Below, piece by piece: positions 55,445 through 64,000 of a stretch of DNA of 64,000 nt. This DNA comes from Selenomonas sputigena ATCC 35185. GTDB lineage: Bacteria; Bacillota; Negativicutes; Selenomonadales; Selenomonadaceae. A program made the position numbers and the translations under genes. Position 1 is the first letter of the stretch. Each line of letters opens with the position of its first letter. The stretch is taken from positions 1,233,501 through 1,297,500 of the forward strand of contig NC_015437.1 in assembly GCF_000208405.1 (NCBI RefSeq), written 5' to 3'. Below the pieces are notes generated by a model that ran no database searches, had not been told where the DNA came from, and saw only the letters and a list, made by a program, of their open reading frames with translations.

Positions 55445-57901
55445 TCAAGCATCGTTTTCAGCGGGGGAATCCTTCTTCGTCTGCTCCTGTTGATCGCGTC
55501 TCTTTGCAGCTTCTTTGTTCGCTTCCGTGATGGATGTCTCAATCTCTTCCATCGTATACGCCTCGATGATATCGCCTTCCTGGAAATCGCGGTAATCCTT
55601 GATTGTAATGCCGCATTCGTAGCCGGCCGCAACTTCTTTCACATCATCTTTAAAGCGGCGCAAAGAATCGAGCTCGCCGTCAAACGCTACGATGTTGTCG
55701 CGAAGGATGCGGATCTTCGAGGAATTCGTGATCTTTCCTTCGAGGACATAGGAGCCTGCAACGAGCGCCTTGGAGAATTTCATGACCTGGCGGATTTCCA
55801 CCTTGCCCTGCACGACTTCCTTATACTTCGGTGCGAGCATGCCAGACATGGCGTCCTTGACATCGTTCAACGCATCGTAAATGACGCGATATGTACGGAT
55901 ATCGATGCTTTCCGCATCCGCCACACGACGGGCGTTGGCGTCAGGACGCACGTTGAATGCGATGATGAGCGCGTTGGAGGCAGTAGCGAGCATGACATCG
56001 GACTCATTGACGGCGCCGACGCCGGAATGCACGATATTGACGCGCACTTCGTCGTTCTTATTGAGTGAGAGCAAGGAGTTTGCCAATGCTTCCACAGAAC
56101 CCTGCACATCGGCCTTGATGACGATGTTGAGATCCTTGATGTTGCCGTCCTGAATCTGCTGGAAGAGGTCATCCAAAGAGACTTTCTTGCTTCGGATGAG
56201 CTCGGTGCGCTTCTTTTCGATGCGCTTGCTTGCAATGGAGCGTGCGAGCTTCTCGTCAAGTGATGCGAGCACGTCTCCCGCTTCAGGAACATCGGAAAGA
56301 CCGAGTACTTCTACGGGGACGGACGGCCCCGCTTTCTTCACGTTCTCCCCGCGATCATTGATCATCGCACGCACCTTGCCGAAGGTCGTGCCGGCGATAA
56401 TGGAATCGCCGATCCGTAGCGTACCGTTCTGCACGAGGACGGTCGCTACCGGACCGCGACCCTTGTCAAGCTGCGCTTCAATGATGACGCCGCGCGCATC
56501 ACGATTCGGATTTGCCTTGAGTTCCTTGACCTCAGCGACAAGGAGAACCATTTCAAGAAGATCGTTTATGCCTTGTTTCTGCTTTGCGGAAACAGGCACC
56601 ATGATGGTATCGCCGCCCCAGTCCTCAGGAATGAGCTCGTGCTCGGACAGCTCCTGCTTCACATGCTCGGGATTCGCTCCGGGCTTGTCGATCTTGTTGA
56701 TCGCGACGATGATGGGCACGCCCGCCGACTTGGCATGGTTAATGGCCTCGACGGTCTGCGGCATGACGCCGTCGTCTGCGGCGACGACGAGGATCGCGAT
56801 GTCCGTAACCTGTGCGCCGCGCGCGCGCATGGCAGTGAACGCCTCATGGCCAGGCGTATCAAGGAAGACAATCTTCTTCCCTTGACACATGACCTGATAT
56901 GCACCAATATGCTGTGTGATGCCGCCCGCCTCGTGCGTCGAAACGGATGTCTTGCGAATGGCATCGAGGAGCGACGTCTTGCCGTGATCGACATGTCCCA
57001 TGACGGTTACGACCGGCGGACGAACGACGAGCGACTTGGGATCATCCTCGATCTCAGGAATCTCCGTTGGATCCGTCTCAGGCGGCAATTCCTCACAGGT
57101 GACGCCGAATTCGATGGCAACGAGCGCCGCTGTCTCATAGTCGATTTCCTGGTTGATCGTCGCCATGATGCCCATGAGCATGAGCTTCTTGATGACTTCG
57201 GTCGCCGTATAGCTCATCTTGCTCGCAAGATCCTTGACGGCAATGCTCTCGCCAACCTTGATGTGCGTCGGATGGGCGATCTCCACTTTGGGAGCTTGCT
57301 GCTTCTGGCGTTGGTTGTTGCGGCCGCGATTGTTCTTATTGCCAAACTTGCCGCGATTGTTGACACCGCCGCGATTATTCCAACCACCCGCATTATTCGC
57401 ATTGCCAGCACCTGCGGCATTGCCGCTGCGATTTCGATTGCTGCCCTGTGCGTTGTTGTTGCGCTGGTTGGTATTGCCGCCGCGCTTGTCCTGCGGAGGT
57501 CGCTTCGTTGCGTTGGAGCCGTTTGAGGAGGCCGCTCCCTGTCCGCGTTTCTGCTGAGGTGCACCGCCTTGACGCGGGCGGTTCGTCGCTGCAGCAGAAG
57601 CAGAGCCGTTGCTGCTACGATTCTGTTTGCGGTCATTCGCGTTCTTTTGTGGTTGACCTTGGGCTTGCTGTCTCGGCTTATTTTGAGACGCTTTTCTTGC
57701 TGCATCCGTCACAGGCGCCTTCGGTGCGTCAGAGACGGTCTTCTTCGGTGCAAAAGCGCGTGCAACTACCGCCCGCTCCTCTTCGCCAACGCTGCTCATA
57801 TGGTTTGCCACACGGAATTTATTGCGCGTCAAAATATCAAGGACAACTTTGCTTTCCGTATGGAACTCTTTTGCCAATTCATAAACTCTATACTTCGACA
57901 T
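55445..57901 (-). CDS. infB: Translation initiation factor IF-2
   Basis: The GTPase that places initiator tRNA on the ribosome. The 818-residue protein has an N-terminal IF2N helix (about 1-55) and a long disordered region rich in Asn, Gly, Gln and Arg (about 75-215). A second IF2N follows, then the G domain ([21 protein letters not shown]) and domains II-IV. The frame is open upstream to 57946, but ATG 57901 gives the canonical [12 protein letters not shown] start. It follows ylxR directly; the ylxQ (L7Ae-like) gene usual between them in Firmicutes is absent. Confidence 0.96.
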   Translation of the reverse strand: MSKYRVYELAKEFHTESKVVLDILTRNKFRVANHMSSVGEEERAVVARAFAPKKTVSDAPKAPVTDAARKASQNKPRQQAQGQPQKNANDRKQNRSSNGSASAAATNRPRQGGAPQQKRGQGAASSNGSNATKRPPQDKRGGNTNQRNNNAQGSNRNRSGNAAGAGNANNAGGWNNRGGVNNRGKFGNKNNRGRNNQRQKQQAPKVEIAHPTHIKVGESIAVKDLASKMSYTATEVIKKLMLMGIMATINQEIDYETAALVAIEFGVTCEELPPETDPTEIPEIEDDPKSLVVRPPVVTVMGHVDHGKTSLLDAIRKTSVSTHEAGGITQHIGAYQVMCQGKKIVFLDTPGHEAFTAMRARGAQVTDIAILVVAADDGVMPQTVEAINHAKSAGVPIIVAINKIDKPGANPEHVKQELSEHELIPEDWGGDTIMVPVSAKQKQGINDLLEMVLLVAEVKELKANPNRDARGVIIEAQLDKGRGPVATVLVQNGTLRIGDSIIAGTTFGKVRAMINDRGENVKKAGPSVPVEVLGLSDVPEAGDVLASLDEKLARSIASKRIEKKRTELIRSKKVSLDDLFQQIQDGNIKDLNIVIKADVQGSVEALANSLLSLNKNDEVRVNIVHSGVGAVNESDVMLATASNALIIAFNVRPDANARRVADAESIDIRTYRVIYDALNDVKDAMSGMLAPKYKEVVQGKVEIRQVMKFSKALVAGSYVLEGKITNSSKIRILRDNIVAFDGELDSLRRFKDDVKEVAAGYECGITIKDYRDFQEGDIIEAYTMEEIETSITEANKEAAKRRDQQEQTKKDSPAENDA

Positions 57902-57920
57902 CGATCCACCCCCGCTGATA

Positions 57921-58211
57921 TCAGCTTTCTTTAGACGCCACTTCATCTTGGAAAATTTCTTTTCTCAGCGTCTCGTATATGGCGACTTCCATCTTGCTCT
58001 TGAAAGCCCGCTCAAAGCCATGCTCCTTTTCTGCACGGCGGAAACATTCTTCGTTTCGGCAAATATATGCTCCCCGTCCAGGGCTTTTGCCTGTCATATC
58101 TACGGAATATACATTTTCCGGGCTTCGGACGACACGAATCATATCCTTTTTCGGATGAACCGTACGACAGCCCAAGCACATGCGTTCCGGAATATTTTTC
58201 TGGCCTTTCAT
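57921..58211 (-). CDS. ylxR: YlxR family RNA-binding protein (RnpM-like)
   Basis: A 96-residue DUF448 protein with the YlxR signature: CLGCR near the N-terminus, KKDMIRVVR, and [12 protein letters not shown]. YlxR has been described as an RNase P-interacting modulator in Bacillus and binds RNA. It starts 1 nt after nusA ends and leads directly into infB, its conserved place. Confidence 0.93.
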   Translation of the reverse strand: MKGQKNIPERMCLGCRTVHPKKDMIRVVRSPENVYSVDMTGKSPGRGAYICRNEECFRRAEKEHGFERAFKSKMEVAIYETLRKEIFQDEVASKES

Positions 58212-58212
58212 G

Positions 58213-59355
58213 TCAGTCGCCCTCAGCCGTAAAGGATTCCTCGCCTGTAACCTCGATGACGCTCATGGACTCATCGAGCGTCTCTGCCGCCGCCTGCTCT
58301 TCATTTTTGATATCGATTTTCCAGCCTGTCAGTTTGGCCGCCAAGCGGACGTTCTGTCCTTCCTTGCCGATGGCAAGAGAAAGCTGATAGTCGGGCACCA
58401 CGACACGCGACTCCTTCGCCTCTTCATTGATTGCCACGGAAATGACTTTTGCAGGGCTCAAGGCGTTCGCGATGAACTTTGCAGGCTCGGGATTCCACTT
58501 GACAATATCAATTTTTTCATTTCTCAGCTCATCGACGATCGCCTGCACGCGCATCCCTTTATGACCGACGCTCGAGCCTACGGGATCGACATTCTCGTCC
58601 TTGGAATAGACGGCGATTTTTGAGCGCATGCCAGGCTCGCGCGCCACGGACTTGATTTCCACGACACCTTCTTGAATCTCGGGAACTTCAAGCTCGAAAA
58701 GCCTCTTCAAAAGCCCTGGATGCGTTCTCGATACGAGAACCCGCGGCCCTTTGACCGTCTTGCAGACCTCGATGATATATGCCTTGATGCGATCGCCGTG
58801 GTGGTACTCTTCCCCCGGGATCTGCTCTGTCGCTGTGAGGACAGCTTCCGTTTTGCCGAGGTCGATGAATACATTCTTTGCTTCTACGCGCTGCACACGA
58901 CCCGTGACGATATCGCCGTCACGATTGGAAAATTCCTCATAGACGATGCCGCGTTCCGCTTCGCGGATATGCTGCACGACGACCTGCTTCGCCGTCTGTG
59001 CGGCAATGCGCCCGAACGTTGCAGGAGTCACCTCCAGTTCGATCTTGTCATCAACCTCATAATTGGGATTGACGGCGCGCGCATCTGCAAGAGAAATCTG
59101 TCGGGCGTCGTCCTCAACCTCTTCAACGACAGTTTTCGTTGCATAAACGTGGTATTTTCCTGTCATGCGATCCAAGGCGACGCGCACTTGTTCGGCAGTC
59201 TTGAAGTCTTTCAGGTAAGCAGAACTCAAAGCCGCTTCGATTGCGGCGAAAAGCACCTCTGCTTCCAAGCCCCGCTCCTTTCCCAAGGCATGTACGGCTT
59301 CCAAAAAATCCCCGTCGTTATCCTTCTTCTTTACCTTCTCTTTCCTGCTGGCCAA
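58213..59355 (-). CDS. nusA: Transcription termination/antitermination protein NusA
   Basis: RNA polymerase-binding factor for pausing, termination and antitermination. The 380-residue protein has the N-terminal RNAP-binding domain, an S1 domain (about 130-195), and two KH domains (about 200-340, including SVGHKGMRVQAI and LAIGKEGQNVRLA). The acidic repeats of proteobacterial NusA are absent, as usual in Firmicutes. The TTG at 59355 lies 6 nt after GGAGGA; an upstream TTG at 59370 overlaps that box. Confidence 0.96.
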   Translation of the reverse strand: MASRKEKVKKKDNDGDFLEAVHALGKERGLEAEVLFAAIEAALSSAYLKDFKTAEQVRVALDRMTGKYHVYATKTVVEEVEDDARQISLADARAVNPNYEVDDKIELEVTPATFGRIAAQTAKQVVVQHIREAERGIVYEEFSNRDGDIVTGRVQRVEAKNVFIDLGKTEAVLTATEQIPGEEYHHGDRIKAYIIEVCKTVKGPRVLVSRTHPGLLKRLFELEVPEIQEGVVEIKSVAREPGMRSKIAVYSKDENVDPVGSSVGHKGMRVQAIVDELRNEKIDIVKWNPEPAKFIANALSPAKVISVAINEEAKESRVVVPDYQLSLAIGKEGQNVRLAAKLTGWKIDIKNEEQAAAETLDESMSVIEVTGEESFTAEGD

Positions 59356-59373
59356 AGCTCTTCCTCCCAATGC

Positions 59374-59826
59374 TTAAAAATCTATGTGCAGACGCACCTG
59401 TGCTATTTTTTCCAAAGGCAATTCTTTTTCCCCATCCAACACGATGGCATTCTTTCCCGGGTCGTATCCTGTAAGCGTTCCTACCCACGTCTTTTTGCCG
59501 TCGACAGGCGCATAGAATGTCACATCTACCGCTTTCCCCTGCTCGCGTTCAAAGTCGCGCGCTTTTTTCAAGACGCGGTCGAGCCCTGGAGACGATACTT
59601 CGAGGATATATGCCTCCGTCAGCAAATCTTTTTCATCAAGAATCTGCTCAAGCGTTTCGCTGACCCTCTGACAGTCGTCAATCTCAATGCCGCCTTCTTT
59701 ATCAAGGTAGACGCGCAAATACCAGTCGCGCTCCTTGACATACTCGACATCGACAACTTCCAAGTTGGAATCCTGAACGATCTCTTGTACGATAGCCTCA
59801 ACGGCCTCTTCTATGTGTTTTGCCAC
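59374..59826 (-). CDS. rimP: Ribosome maturation factor RimP
   Basis: Assists 30S assembly. The 150-residue protein has the N-terminal alpha-beta domain with the EVVDVEY strand and DDCQRVSETLE, the EVSSPGLDR signature and an SH3-like C-terminal domain. The start is GTG (59826) with a strong GAGGAGGG box. It is the first gene of the nusA-infB operon and has a hairpin-bearing leader. Confidence 0.96.
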   Translation of the reverse strand: MAKHIEEAVEAIVQEIVQDSNLEVVDVEYVKERDWYLRVYLDKEGGIEIDDCQRVSETLEQILDEKDLLTEAYILEVSSPGLDRVLKKARDFEREQGKAVDVTFYAPVDGKKTWVGTLTGYDPGKNAIVLDGEKELPLEKIAQVRLHIDF

Positions 59827-59857
59827 AAAAGCCCTCCTCTTTTGCCGCGCATATTGC

Positions 59858-59920
59858 AGCCCGCTGTGTTAAACGGGCTCTTGTGCATAAGATTAAAGAG
59901 TGGGCAAACGCCCACTCTTC
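59858..59920 (-). promoter_or_regulatory. Hairpin leader (candidate attenuator) of rimP-nusA
   Basis: On the minus strand, an AAGAGTGGGC-GTTT-GCCCACTCTT hairpin (59896-59919) with a short TTTAATC tail comes first. A second stem, AGCCCG with CGGGCT (59858-59879), follows. The two fill most of the leader between promoter and GTG. The first resembles a weak intrinsic terminator. Confidence 0.65.
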
Positions 59921-59948
59921 ATACAAACGACTTAAATTGACTCTCATC

Positions 59949-59977
59949 ATTGTACCATCAATCGAAAGAAATGTAAA
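59949..59977 (-). promoter_or_regulatory. Predicted promoter of the rimP-nusA-infB operon
   Basis: On the minus strand TTTACA (59977-59972) and TACAAT (59954-59949) are separated by 17 bp, each one mismatch from consensus. Transcription would start near 59942, giving a leader of about 115 nt. Confidence 0.78.
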
Positions 59978-60001
59978 CAGTGAAATCTATGCAAACCGGA
60001 T

Positions 60002-60925
60002 TTACGCTTCCCCCAAGATGCGAACTTCGGGGAACAGCTTGACGTGGTGCTTTTCAAACACACGGTCTTGTACTTGCCGGATAAGCTCCAACACATCTTT
60101 CGCCGTGGCGTCCCCCGCATTCACGACGAATCCTGCATGTTTATCAGAAACCTGCGCTCCGCCGACAGTGAAGCCCTTGAGTCCTGTTTGTTCAATCAAA
60201 GTTCCCGCATAGTGTCCTTCAGGGCGCTTGAATGTGCTGCCGGCACTTGGCATCTCCAATGGCTGCTTGCTTTCCCTGCGTTCGGTGAAACCGGCGATCT
60301 TTTCTTTGATTTCCTCTGCATTGCCTGACGCAAGAGTCAGGTCAACCTCGCAGATTGCACAGCCGTTCTCTTGAAATATGCTGTGACGATAGCCGAAATC
60401 CAATTCATTTGCCGCAAACTGCACGATCTCCCCCTTTGGAGAAATCGCGCGAACCGCAGAAACGATGTTCTTCATTTCTCCGTCGTAAGCCCCGGCATTC
60501 ATAAATACGGCTCCACCTATGCTTCCTGGTATACCACAGGCAAATTCCATGCCGGAAAGACTGTTTTCAGCCGCAAATTCCGATACATCACGAAGAAGCG
60601 CACCTGCCCCTGCTGTGAGTGTATTATTCTTCTTCCGAATGGCAGAAATCGGAGAATTAAACTTGATGACGACTCCGCGAATCCCCTTGTCCAATACGAG
60701 CACGTTTGAGCCATTGCCAAGGATCACAAAGGGAATATCATGTCTTTTCAAACATTGGAAAACGAACGCCACATCTTCCATGGATGCAGGCAAGATCAAA
60801 CAGTCCGCCGGCCCGCCGATCCGAAATGTCGTATGCTCCTTCATCGGTTCATTTAAGAGGATATGCTCCGGTGCCATTCGACTGCGAATCTCGTCAACAA
60901 ATTTCTGATTGCTTTGCAAATCCAT
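60002..60925 (-). CDS. murB: UDP-N-acetylenolpyruvoylglucosamine reductase MurB (type II)
   Basis: FAD-dependent NADPH reduction that makes UDP-MurNAc for peptidoglycan. The 307-residue protein has the N-terminal TTFRIGGPAD, FAD-binding GNGSNVLV and CGIPGSIGGAV. The catalytic serine is in SAGSTFKRP, and a C-terminal glutamate in FPEVRILGE. The lack of the type I loop fits type II. A GATGGGG stretch precedes the ATG. It lies downstream of trmL on the same strand. Confidence 0.96.
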   Translation of the reverse strand: MDLQSNQKFVDEIRSRMAPEHILLNEPMKEHTTFRIGGPADCLILPASMEDVAFVFQCLKRHDIPFVILGNGSNVLVLDKGIRGVVIKFNSPISAIRKKNNTLTAGAGALLRDVSEFAAENSLSGMEFACGIPGSIGGAVFMNAGAYDGEMKNIVSAVRAISPKGEIVQFAANELDFGYRHSIFQENGCAICEVDLTLASGNAEEIKEKIAGFTERRESKQPLEMPSAGSTFKRPEGHYAGTLIEQTGLKGFTVGGAQVSDKHAGFVVNAGDATAKDVLELIRQVQDRVFEKHHVKLFPEVRILGEA

Positions 60926-60936
60926 TCAGCCCCATC

Positions 60937-60981
60937 TCAAAAACGTTTTTTCACCACTGCAAGCAAAAGTTTTCCCATCAT
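60937..60981 (-). CDS. Candidate 14-residue small ORF between trmL and murB
   Basis: ATG at 60981 follows TGAGGAAAAC (the TGA is the trmL stop) and reads MMGKLLLAVVKKRF to a TGA at 60937-60939. The peptide is hydrophobic with a basic tail. The good ribosome-binding site is the only support; it may simply link translation from trmL to murB. Confidence 0.3.
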   Translation of the reverse strand: MMGKLLLAVVKKRF

Positions 60982-60988
60982 GTTTTCC

Positions 60989-61471
60989 TCAATTTTCATG
61001 CCAATGTCCGGAAGATTCGAGCCCTGGAAAACCAATCTGACGCATGGCTTCATAGGCCACGATGGCAGCGGCACTCGAAAGGTTCAAGGAACGCGCTCCA
61101 AGGCGCATGGGAATGCGTATGCAGTCCTCCCAGTGCTCTTCAAGCAAAGCTTCAGGAATCCCCGCTGTTTCTTTGCCGAAAACGAGGAAGTCATCTTCGG
61201 TATAAGATACAGCATCGTAAGATCGAGGCGCCTTTTTTGAGCAGTAATAAAATTGTCGGCCTGCAAAAAGACGCAGAACCTCGGAGAAATTTTCGTGATA
61301 ATGCACCTTCACCAAGTGCCAATAGTCGAGTCCCGCACGCTTCAGATACTTGTCCTCGACCGAAAATCCCAAAGGTTTGACGAGATGCAGTTCTATACCG
61401 CTGACAGCACAGAGACGCGCGATATTTCCCGTATTGCCGGGGATCTCCGGCTCAATCAAAACGATATGCAA
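60989..61471 (-). CDS. trmL: tRNA (cytidine/uridine-34-2'-O)-methyltransferase TrmL
   Basis: A compact 160-residue SPOUT methyltransferase that 2'-O-methylates the wobble base of certain leucine tRNAs. The knot motifs are complete: IEPEIPGNTGNIARLC at the start, FGKETAGIP in the middle and RSLNLSSAAAIVAYE near the end. The length is normal for the stand-alone family. It lies 15 nt behind ilvD and ahead of murB. Confidence 0.95.
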   Translation of the reverse strand: MHIVLIEPEIPGNTGNIARLCAVSGIELHLVKPLGFSVEDKYLKRAGLDYWHLVKVHYHENFSEVLRLFAGRQFYYCSKKAPRSYDAVSYTEDDFLVFGKETAGIPEALLEEHWEDCIRIPMRLGARSLNLSSAAAIVAYEAMRQIGFPGLESSGHWHEN

Positions 61472-61486
61472 GAATGCCTCCCGTGC

Positions 61487-63139
61487 TTATTGCAGAACAG
61501 CGCCCGTGCTCGCCGATGTCGTGAGTTTGGCGTAGCGAGCGAGGTAGCCTGTCTTAATCTTCGGTTCCGGCTTCTTCCATGCTGCCTTGCGCCGCGCAAG
61601 TTCGTCATCACTGACATCCAAGCGCAGCGAGCGATTGGGAATGTCAATCGAGATGATGTCACCGTCTTCAATGAGCGCGATGGGACCTCCCGCCATGGCT
61701 TCGGGTGAGATATGCCCGATGCAGGCTCCCTGACTCGCCCCGCTGAAACGTCCGTCCGTGATGAGCGCCACCTTCAGCCCCATGCCTGTGATGACGGCCG
61801 TCGGATTCAGCATCTCCTGCATGCCGGGGCCTCCCTTCGGGCCTTCGTAGCGTATGACGACGACATCACCGTCATGAATCTCACCCGCCATGATGGCGTT
61901 GACGCCGGCCTCTTCCGAGGAAAAACATTTCGCCGTTCCCTTATAGACGAGCATATCTTCAGCCACAGCTGACGCTTTGACAACAGCGTAGTCCGGTGCC
62001 AGATTTCCCTGCAAAATCGCAAGGCCTCCCTGCTTGCGGTAAGGGTCATCGACCGTGCGGATGACATCGGGACGCACGATTTTCGCATCCTTGATGCGCT
62101 CTGCTACCGTGCCCGTGACGGTCAAAGCGTCGAGATGAATGAGTCCCTTGCGCGAAAGCTCCTTCATGACGGCGGGCAAGCCGCCCGCCTCATTGAGATC
62201 CTGCATGTGATGCTTCCCTGCTGGACTGAGCTTCGTCAGATACGGCGTGCGGCGGCTGATTTCGTCGAAGAGCGGCGCTGGAAGCTCTATACCGGCCTCA
62301 TGGGCAATGGCAGTCAGGTGAAGCACGGTGTTCGAAGAGCCTCCCACGCCCATATCCACCGTGATGGCATTTTCAAAGGCCTCGCGCGTCATGATGTCAC
62401 GCGGCTTCACATCGTTTTTGATGAGTTCCATGATGACGGCGCCGGCACGTTTCGCCAAGAGTCTGCGCGCTCCCGTATAAGCCGCGGGAATCGTGCCATT
62501 GCCCGGCAGCCCCATGCCGAGAACTTCCGTCAAACTGTTCATCGTGTTTGCCGTAAAAAGTCCGGCACAGGAACCGCAGCTCGGACATGCCTGCTCTTCA
62601 AGCTCTTCCATGACGCTTTCGTCAATGAGTCCTGCGGCAAATTTGCCCGCCGCTTCAAAAGACTGGCTGACACTGACATCCTGTCCGTGGAAGCGTCCCG
62701 CGAGCATCGGTCCGCCGCTGACGACGATCGCCGGAATATTCAAGCGTGCCGCCGCCATCAACATGCCGGGCACGACTTTGTCGCAGTTTGGAATGAGCAC
62801 GAGTCCGTCAAAGCCCGATGCCATTGCCACGGACTCGATGGAGTCGGCGATAAGTTCGCGGCTGGCGAGCGAATACTTCATTCCCGTATGCCCCATGGCA
62901 ATGCCGTCGCAAACACCGATGGCAGGAAACTCCAACGGCGTACCGCCAGCGGCAGCCACACCGAGCTTCGCCGCCGCAGCAATCTCGCGCAAGTGGATAT
63001 GCCCAGGAATCACCTCATTAAATGAGTTGCAAATGCCAATCAGCGGCTTCTGCAAATCCTCAGGACCATAGCCCATCGCATGGAACAAGGATCGATGCGC
63101 ACAGCGCGTCGCCCCTTTTTTTACAACATCACTTCTCAT
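61487..63139 (-). CDS. ilvD: Dihydroxy-acid dehydratase
   Basis: Iron-sulphur enzyme that makes 2-keto acids for valine, isoleucine and, indirectly, leucine and pantothenate. The 550-residue protein has the cluster cysteines in [18 protein letters not shown] and [11 protein letters not shown], and the magnesium and substrate motifs [10 protein letters not shown] and DGRFSG. Length and order are standard. A promoter lies in the 96-bp gap to cobO. No T-box or attenuator leader is visible, and no other branched-chain gene is adjacent. Confidence 0.97.
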   Translation of the reverse strand: MRSDVVKKGATRCAHRSLFHAMGYGPEDLQKPLIGICNSFNEVIPGHIHLREIAAAAKLGVAAAGGTPLEFPAIGVCDGIAMGHTGMKYSLASRELIADSIESVAMASGFDGLVLIPNCDKVVPGMLMAAARLNIPAIVVSGGPMLAGRFHGQDVSVSQSFEAAGKFAAGLIDESVMEELEEQACPSCGSCAGLFTANTMNSLTEVLGMGLPGNGTIPAAYTGARRLLAKRAGAVIMELIKNDVKPRDIMTREAFENAITVDMGVGGSSNTVLHLTAIAHEAGIELPAPLFDEISRRTPYLTKLSPAGKHHMQDLNEAGGLPAVMKELSRKGLIHLDALTVTGTVAERIKDAKIVRPDVIRTVDDPYRKQGGLAILQGNLAPDYAVVKASAVAEDMLVYKGTAKCFSSEEAGVNAIMAGEIHDGDVVVIRYEGPKGGPGMQEMLNPTAVITGMGLKVALITDGRFSGASQGACIGHISPEAMAGGPIALIEDGDIISIDIPNRSLRLDVSDDELARRKAAWKKPEPKIKTGYLARYAKLTTSASTGAVLQ

Positions 63140-63191
63140 AAGTATCCCGCCTATCTATAAAAAACACAATTTTTCACGAAACATACCCTAG

Positions 63192-63220
63192 ATTTTATCG
63201 CAATTTGCCTTTACATTCAA
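63192..63220 (-). promoter_or_regulatory. Predicted promoter of ilvD
   Basis: On the minus strand TTGAAT (63220-63215) and TAAAAT (63197-63192) are 17 bp apart, in the AT-rich gap between cobO and ilvD. Confidence 0.65.
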
Positions 63221-63235
63221 GAAGTTTATCGAGAC

Positions 63236-63775
63236 TTAGAACTCAATTCCTTTTTGCGCACGTATGCCCTTTTGAAACGGATGCTTTATGAGTCTCATTT
63301 CCGTCACGAGATCGGCGCAGTCTATGATGGCCGGCAAGGCGTGCCTCCCCGTCAATACAAGATGAAGCTCTGTGGGTTTTTGCGATAAAAGTTCCAATAC
63401 CTCCTGCTCCTCAAGCAAACCGAAGTTCAAGGCATAATTGATTTCATCGAGGATGATCATGTCCCATTGCCCGCTCGTCATTTCCGTTAAGGCTTCCTGC
63501 AGTGCCGTCCGCGCTTTTTCCCTGTGTACCGCCATTTCTTCTGAAGAAGCGTTCCTTGTAAATCCTATGCCCGTCGGACGGATTTCTATGCGTCCGTCAA
63601 TTTCGGCAAGAGCCTTGAGCGCGGAAAGTTCGCCATACTTCCAGCTTCCCTTGATAAATTGCAAAATCAGAATGCGAAAGCCATCCCCCCAAGCGCGCAC
63701 AGCAAGACCGATTGCCGCCGTCGTCTTCCCTTTTCCCTCACCCGTGTGCACGAGAACAAGTCCTTTTCTTTTCAT
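63236..63775 (-). CDS. cobO: Cob(I)yrinic acid a,c-diamide adenosyltransferase (CobO/BtuR family)
   Basis: Adds the adenosyl ligand to the cobalt of corrinoids. The 179-residue protein has the P-loop GEGKGKTT (12-19), the RAWGDGFRILILQFIKG segment and the WDMIILDEINYA stretch of the CobA/CobO family. GTG 63778 and ATG 63775 are adjacent; the ATG has better spacing to AAGGAG. It may serve de novo synthesis or salvage. Together with the cobalamin riboswitch at 23790 it shows that cobalamin matters to this organism. Confidence 0.95.
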   Translation of the reverse strand: MKRKGLVLVHTGEGKGKTTAAIGLAVRAWGDGFRILILQFIKGSWKYGELSALKALAEIDGRIEIRPTGIGFTRNASSEEMAVHREKARTALQEALTEMTSGQWDMIILDEINYALNFGLLEEQEVLELLSQKPTELHLVLTGRHALPAIIDCADLVTEMRLIKHPFQKGIRAQKGIEF

Positions 63776-63893
63776 CACAGATCTCCTTTAACGCATAAGT
63801 TTTTTCTCGTCTGTCTATTCCGCAAAGTAAAAACATGGTATACTAATACTTTAGTTATTATTATAACCTTTATTTCCTTTTTGTGGTGCTGTT
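63776..63893. promoter_or_regulatory. AT-rich divergent intergenic region (cobO / downstream gene)
   Basis: The gap between the divergent cobO and the gene at 63894 is AT-rich. TATACT (63839-63844) on the plus strand and TATAAT (63865-63860) on the minus strand are candidate -10 elements; neither has a good -35. I see no riboswitch in it. Confidence 0.4.
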
Positions 63894-64000
63894 ATGAAAA
63901 AATTTCTTTTGTTTACCTTCGTCATCTTATTCTTTACTTTTCTCTGTATTTTTTTGACGGAGAAAACCGATGTGCTCGGCCTGCGCAACATACCGTTCGA
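63894..64000 (+). CDS. N-terminus of a membrane or secreted protein (partial)
   Basis: ATG 63894 opens a frame of at least 35 codons that runs off the window. It begins with two lysines and a long hydrophobic stretch (residues 4-21, phenylalanine-rich), like a signal anchor, followed by TEKTDVLGLRN. No family can be named from this fragment. The ribosome-binding site is weak. Confidence 0.6.
   Translation, partial: MKKFLLFTFVILFFTFLCIFLTEKTDVLGLRNIPF

Noticed and set aside
57256-57679. Tandem DNA repeat in infB
   Set aside because: The protein is low-complexity, but the DNA does not show a fixed repeat unit, so it is listed as a protein feature only.
63140-63235. T-box or leader-peptide attenuator before ilvD
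   Set aside because: The gap is too short, has no T-box sequence and no run of branched-chain codons.

Overview
The window reads as a chromosomal core region of a diderm Firmicute of the class Negativicutes, most likely Selenomonas or a close relative. The strongest marker is an outer-membrane porin with an N-terminal S-layer-homology domain (30901-32184), the anchor design typical of Negativicutes. Others are PolC-type DNA polymerase III, a short HisG with HisZ, FolE2, a PASTA-type Ser/Thr kinase and Firmicutes-style gene orders (rsgA-rpe, rimP-nusA-ylxR-infB-rbfA). Base composition is GC-rich with AT-rich regulatory gaps. The genus is an inference. I see no phage, insertion sequence, CRISPR array, tRNA or rRNA.

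Plus strand, 1-23666. This part holds the 3' end of polC, then miaB, mutS-mutL, an RsmJ-like methyltransferase and an amidohydrolase. Next is a translation and RNA-modification run (def-fmt-DUF116-rsmB-rlmN). It leads into a cell-wall and signalling cluster: two FHA proteins, a PP2C phosphatase, an FtsW/RodA flippase-polymerase, a class B PBP and a PASTA kinase, followed by rsgA-rpe. Then come queC-folE2 and a UPF0104 membrane protein.

Plus strand, 23725-30861. A promoter drives a cobalamin riboswitch with a 10-bp hairpin and an intrinsic terminator. Downstream is a five-gene NikABCDE/Dpp-type ABC importer operon; B12 control makes cobalt, or a cobalt- or corrinoid-related ligand, the best guess for its substrate. 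A MATE transporter follows.

Plus strand, 30901-40546. The SLH porin ends at a long perfect terminator. A promoter with a possible operator then starts the histidine operon: yerC-like TrpR-family regulator, hisZ, an HD-domain hydrolase, a structured spacer, hisG-hisD-hisB-hisH-hisA-hisF-hisIE, and a SagB-like nitroreductase whose stop codon lies in the loop of the terminator hairpin. hisC and a recognised histidinol-phosphate phosphatase are absent from the operon.

Plus strand, 40569-47564. This part holds a CBS/DRTGG family II pyrophosphatase, pcrA-ligA, and a TtcA-like tRNA thiolase preceded by a 16-bp perfect palindrome.

Minus strand, 63775-47588. In order of transcription: cobO; ilvD-trmL-murB; a promoter and hairpin leader for rimP-nusA-ylxR-infB-rbfA-nrnA-truB-ribF-wecG/tagA; an internal promoter inside the end of the wecG gene for psd-pssA-GT2; a terminator; and queD-queE. 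The queuosine genes are therefore split between 21-22 kb and 47-49 kb. A new plus-strand gene begins at 63894 and runs off the window.
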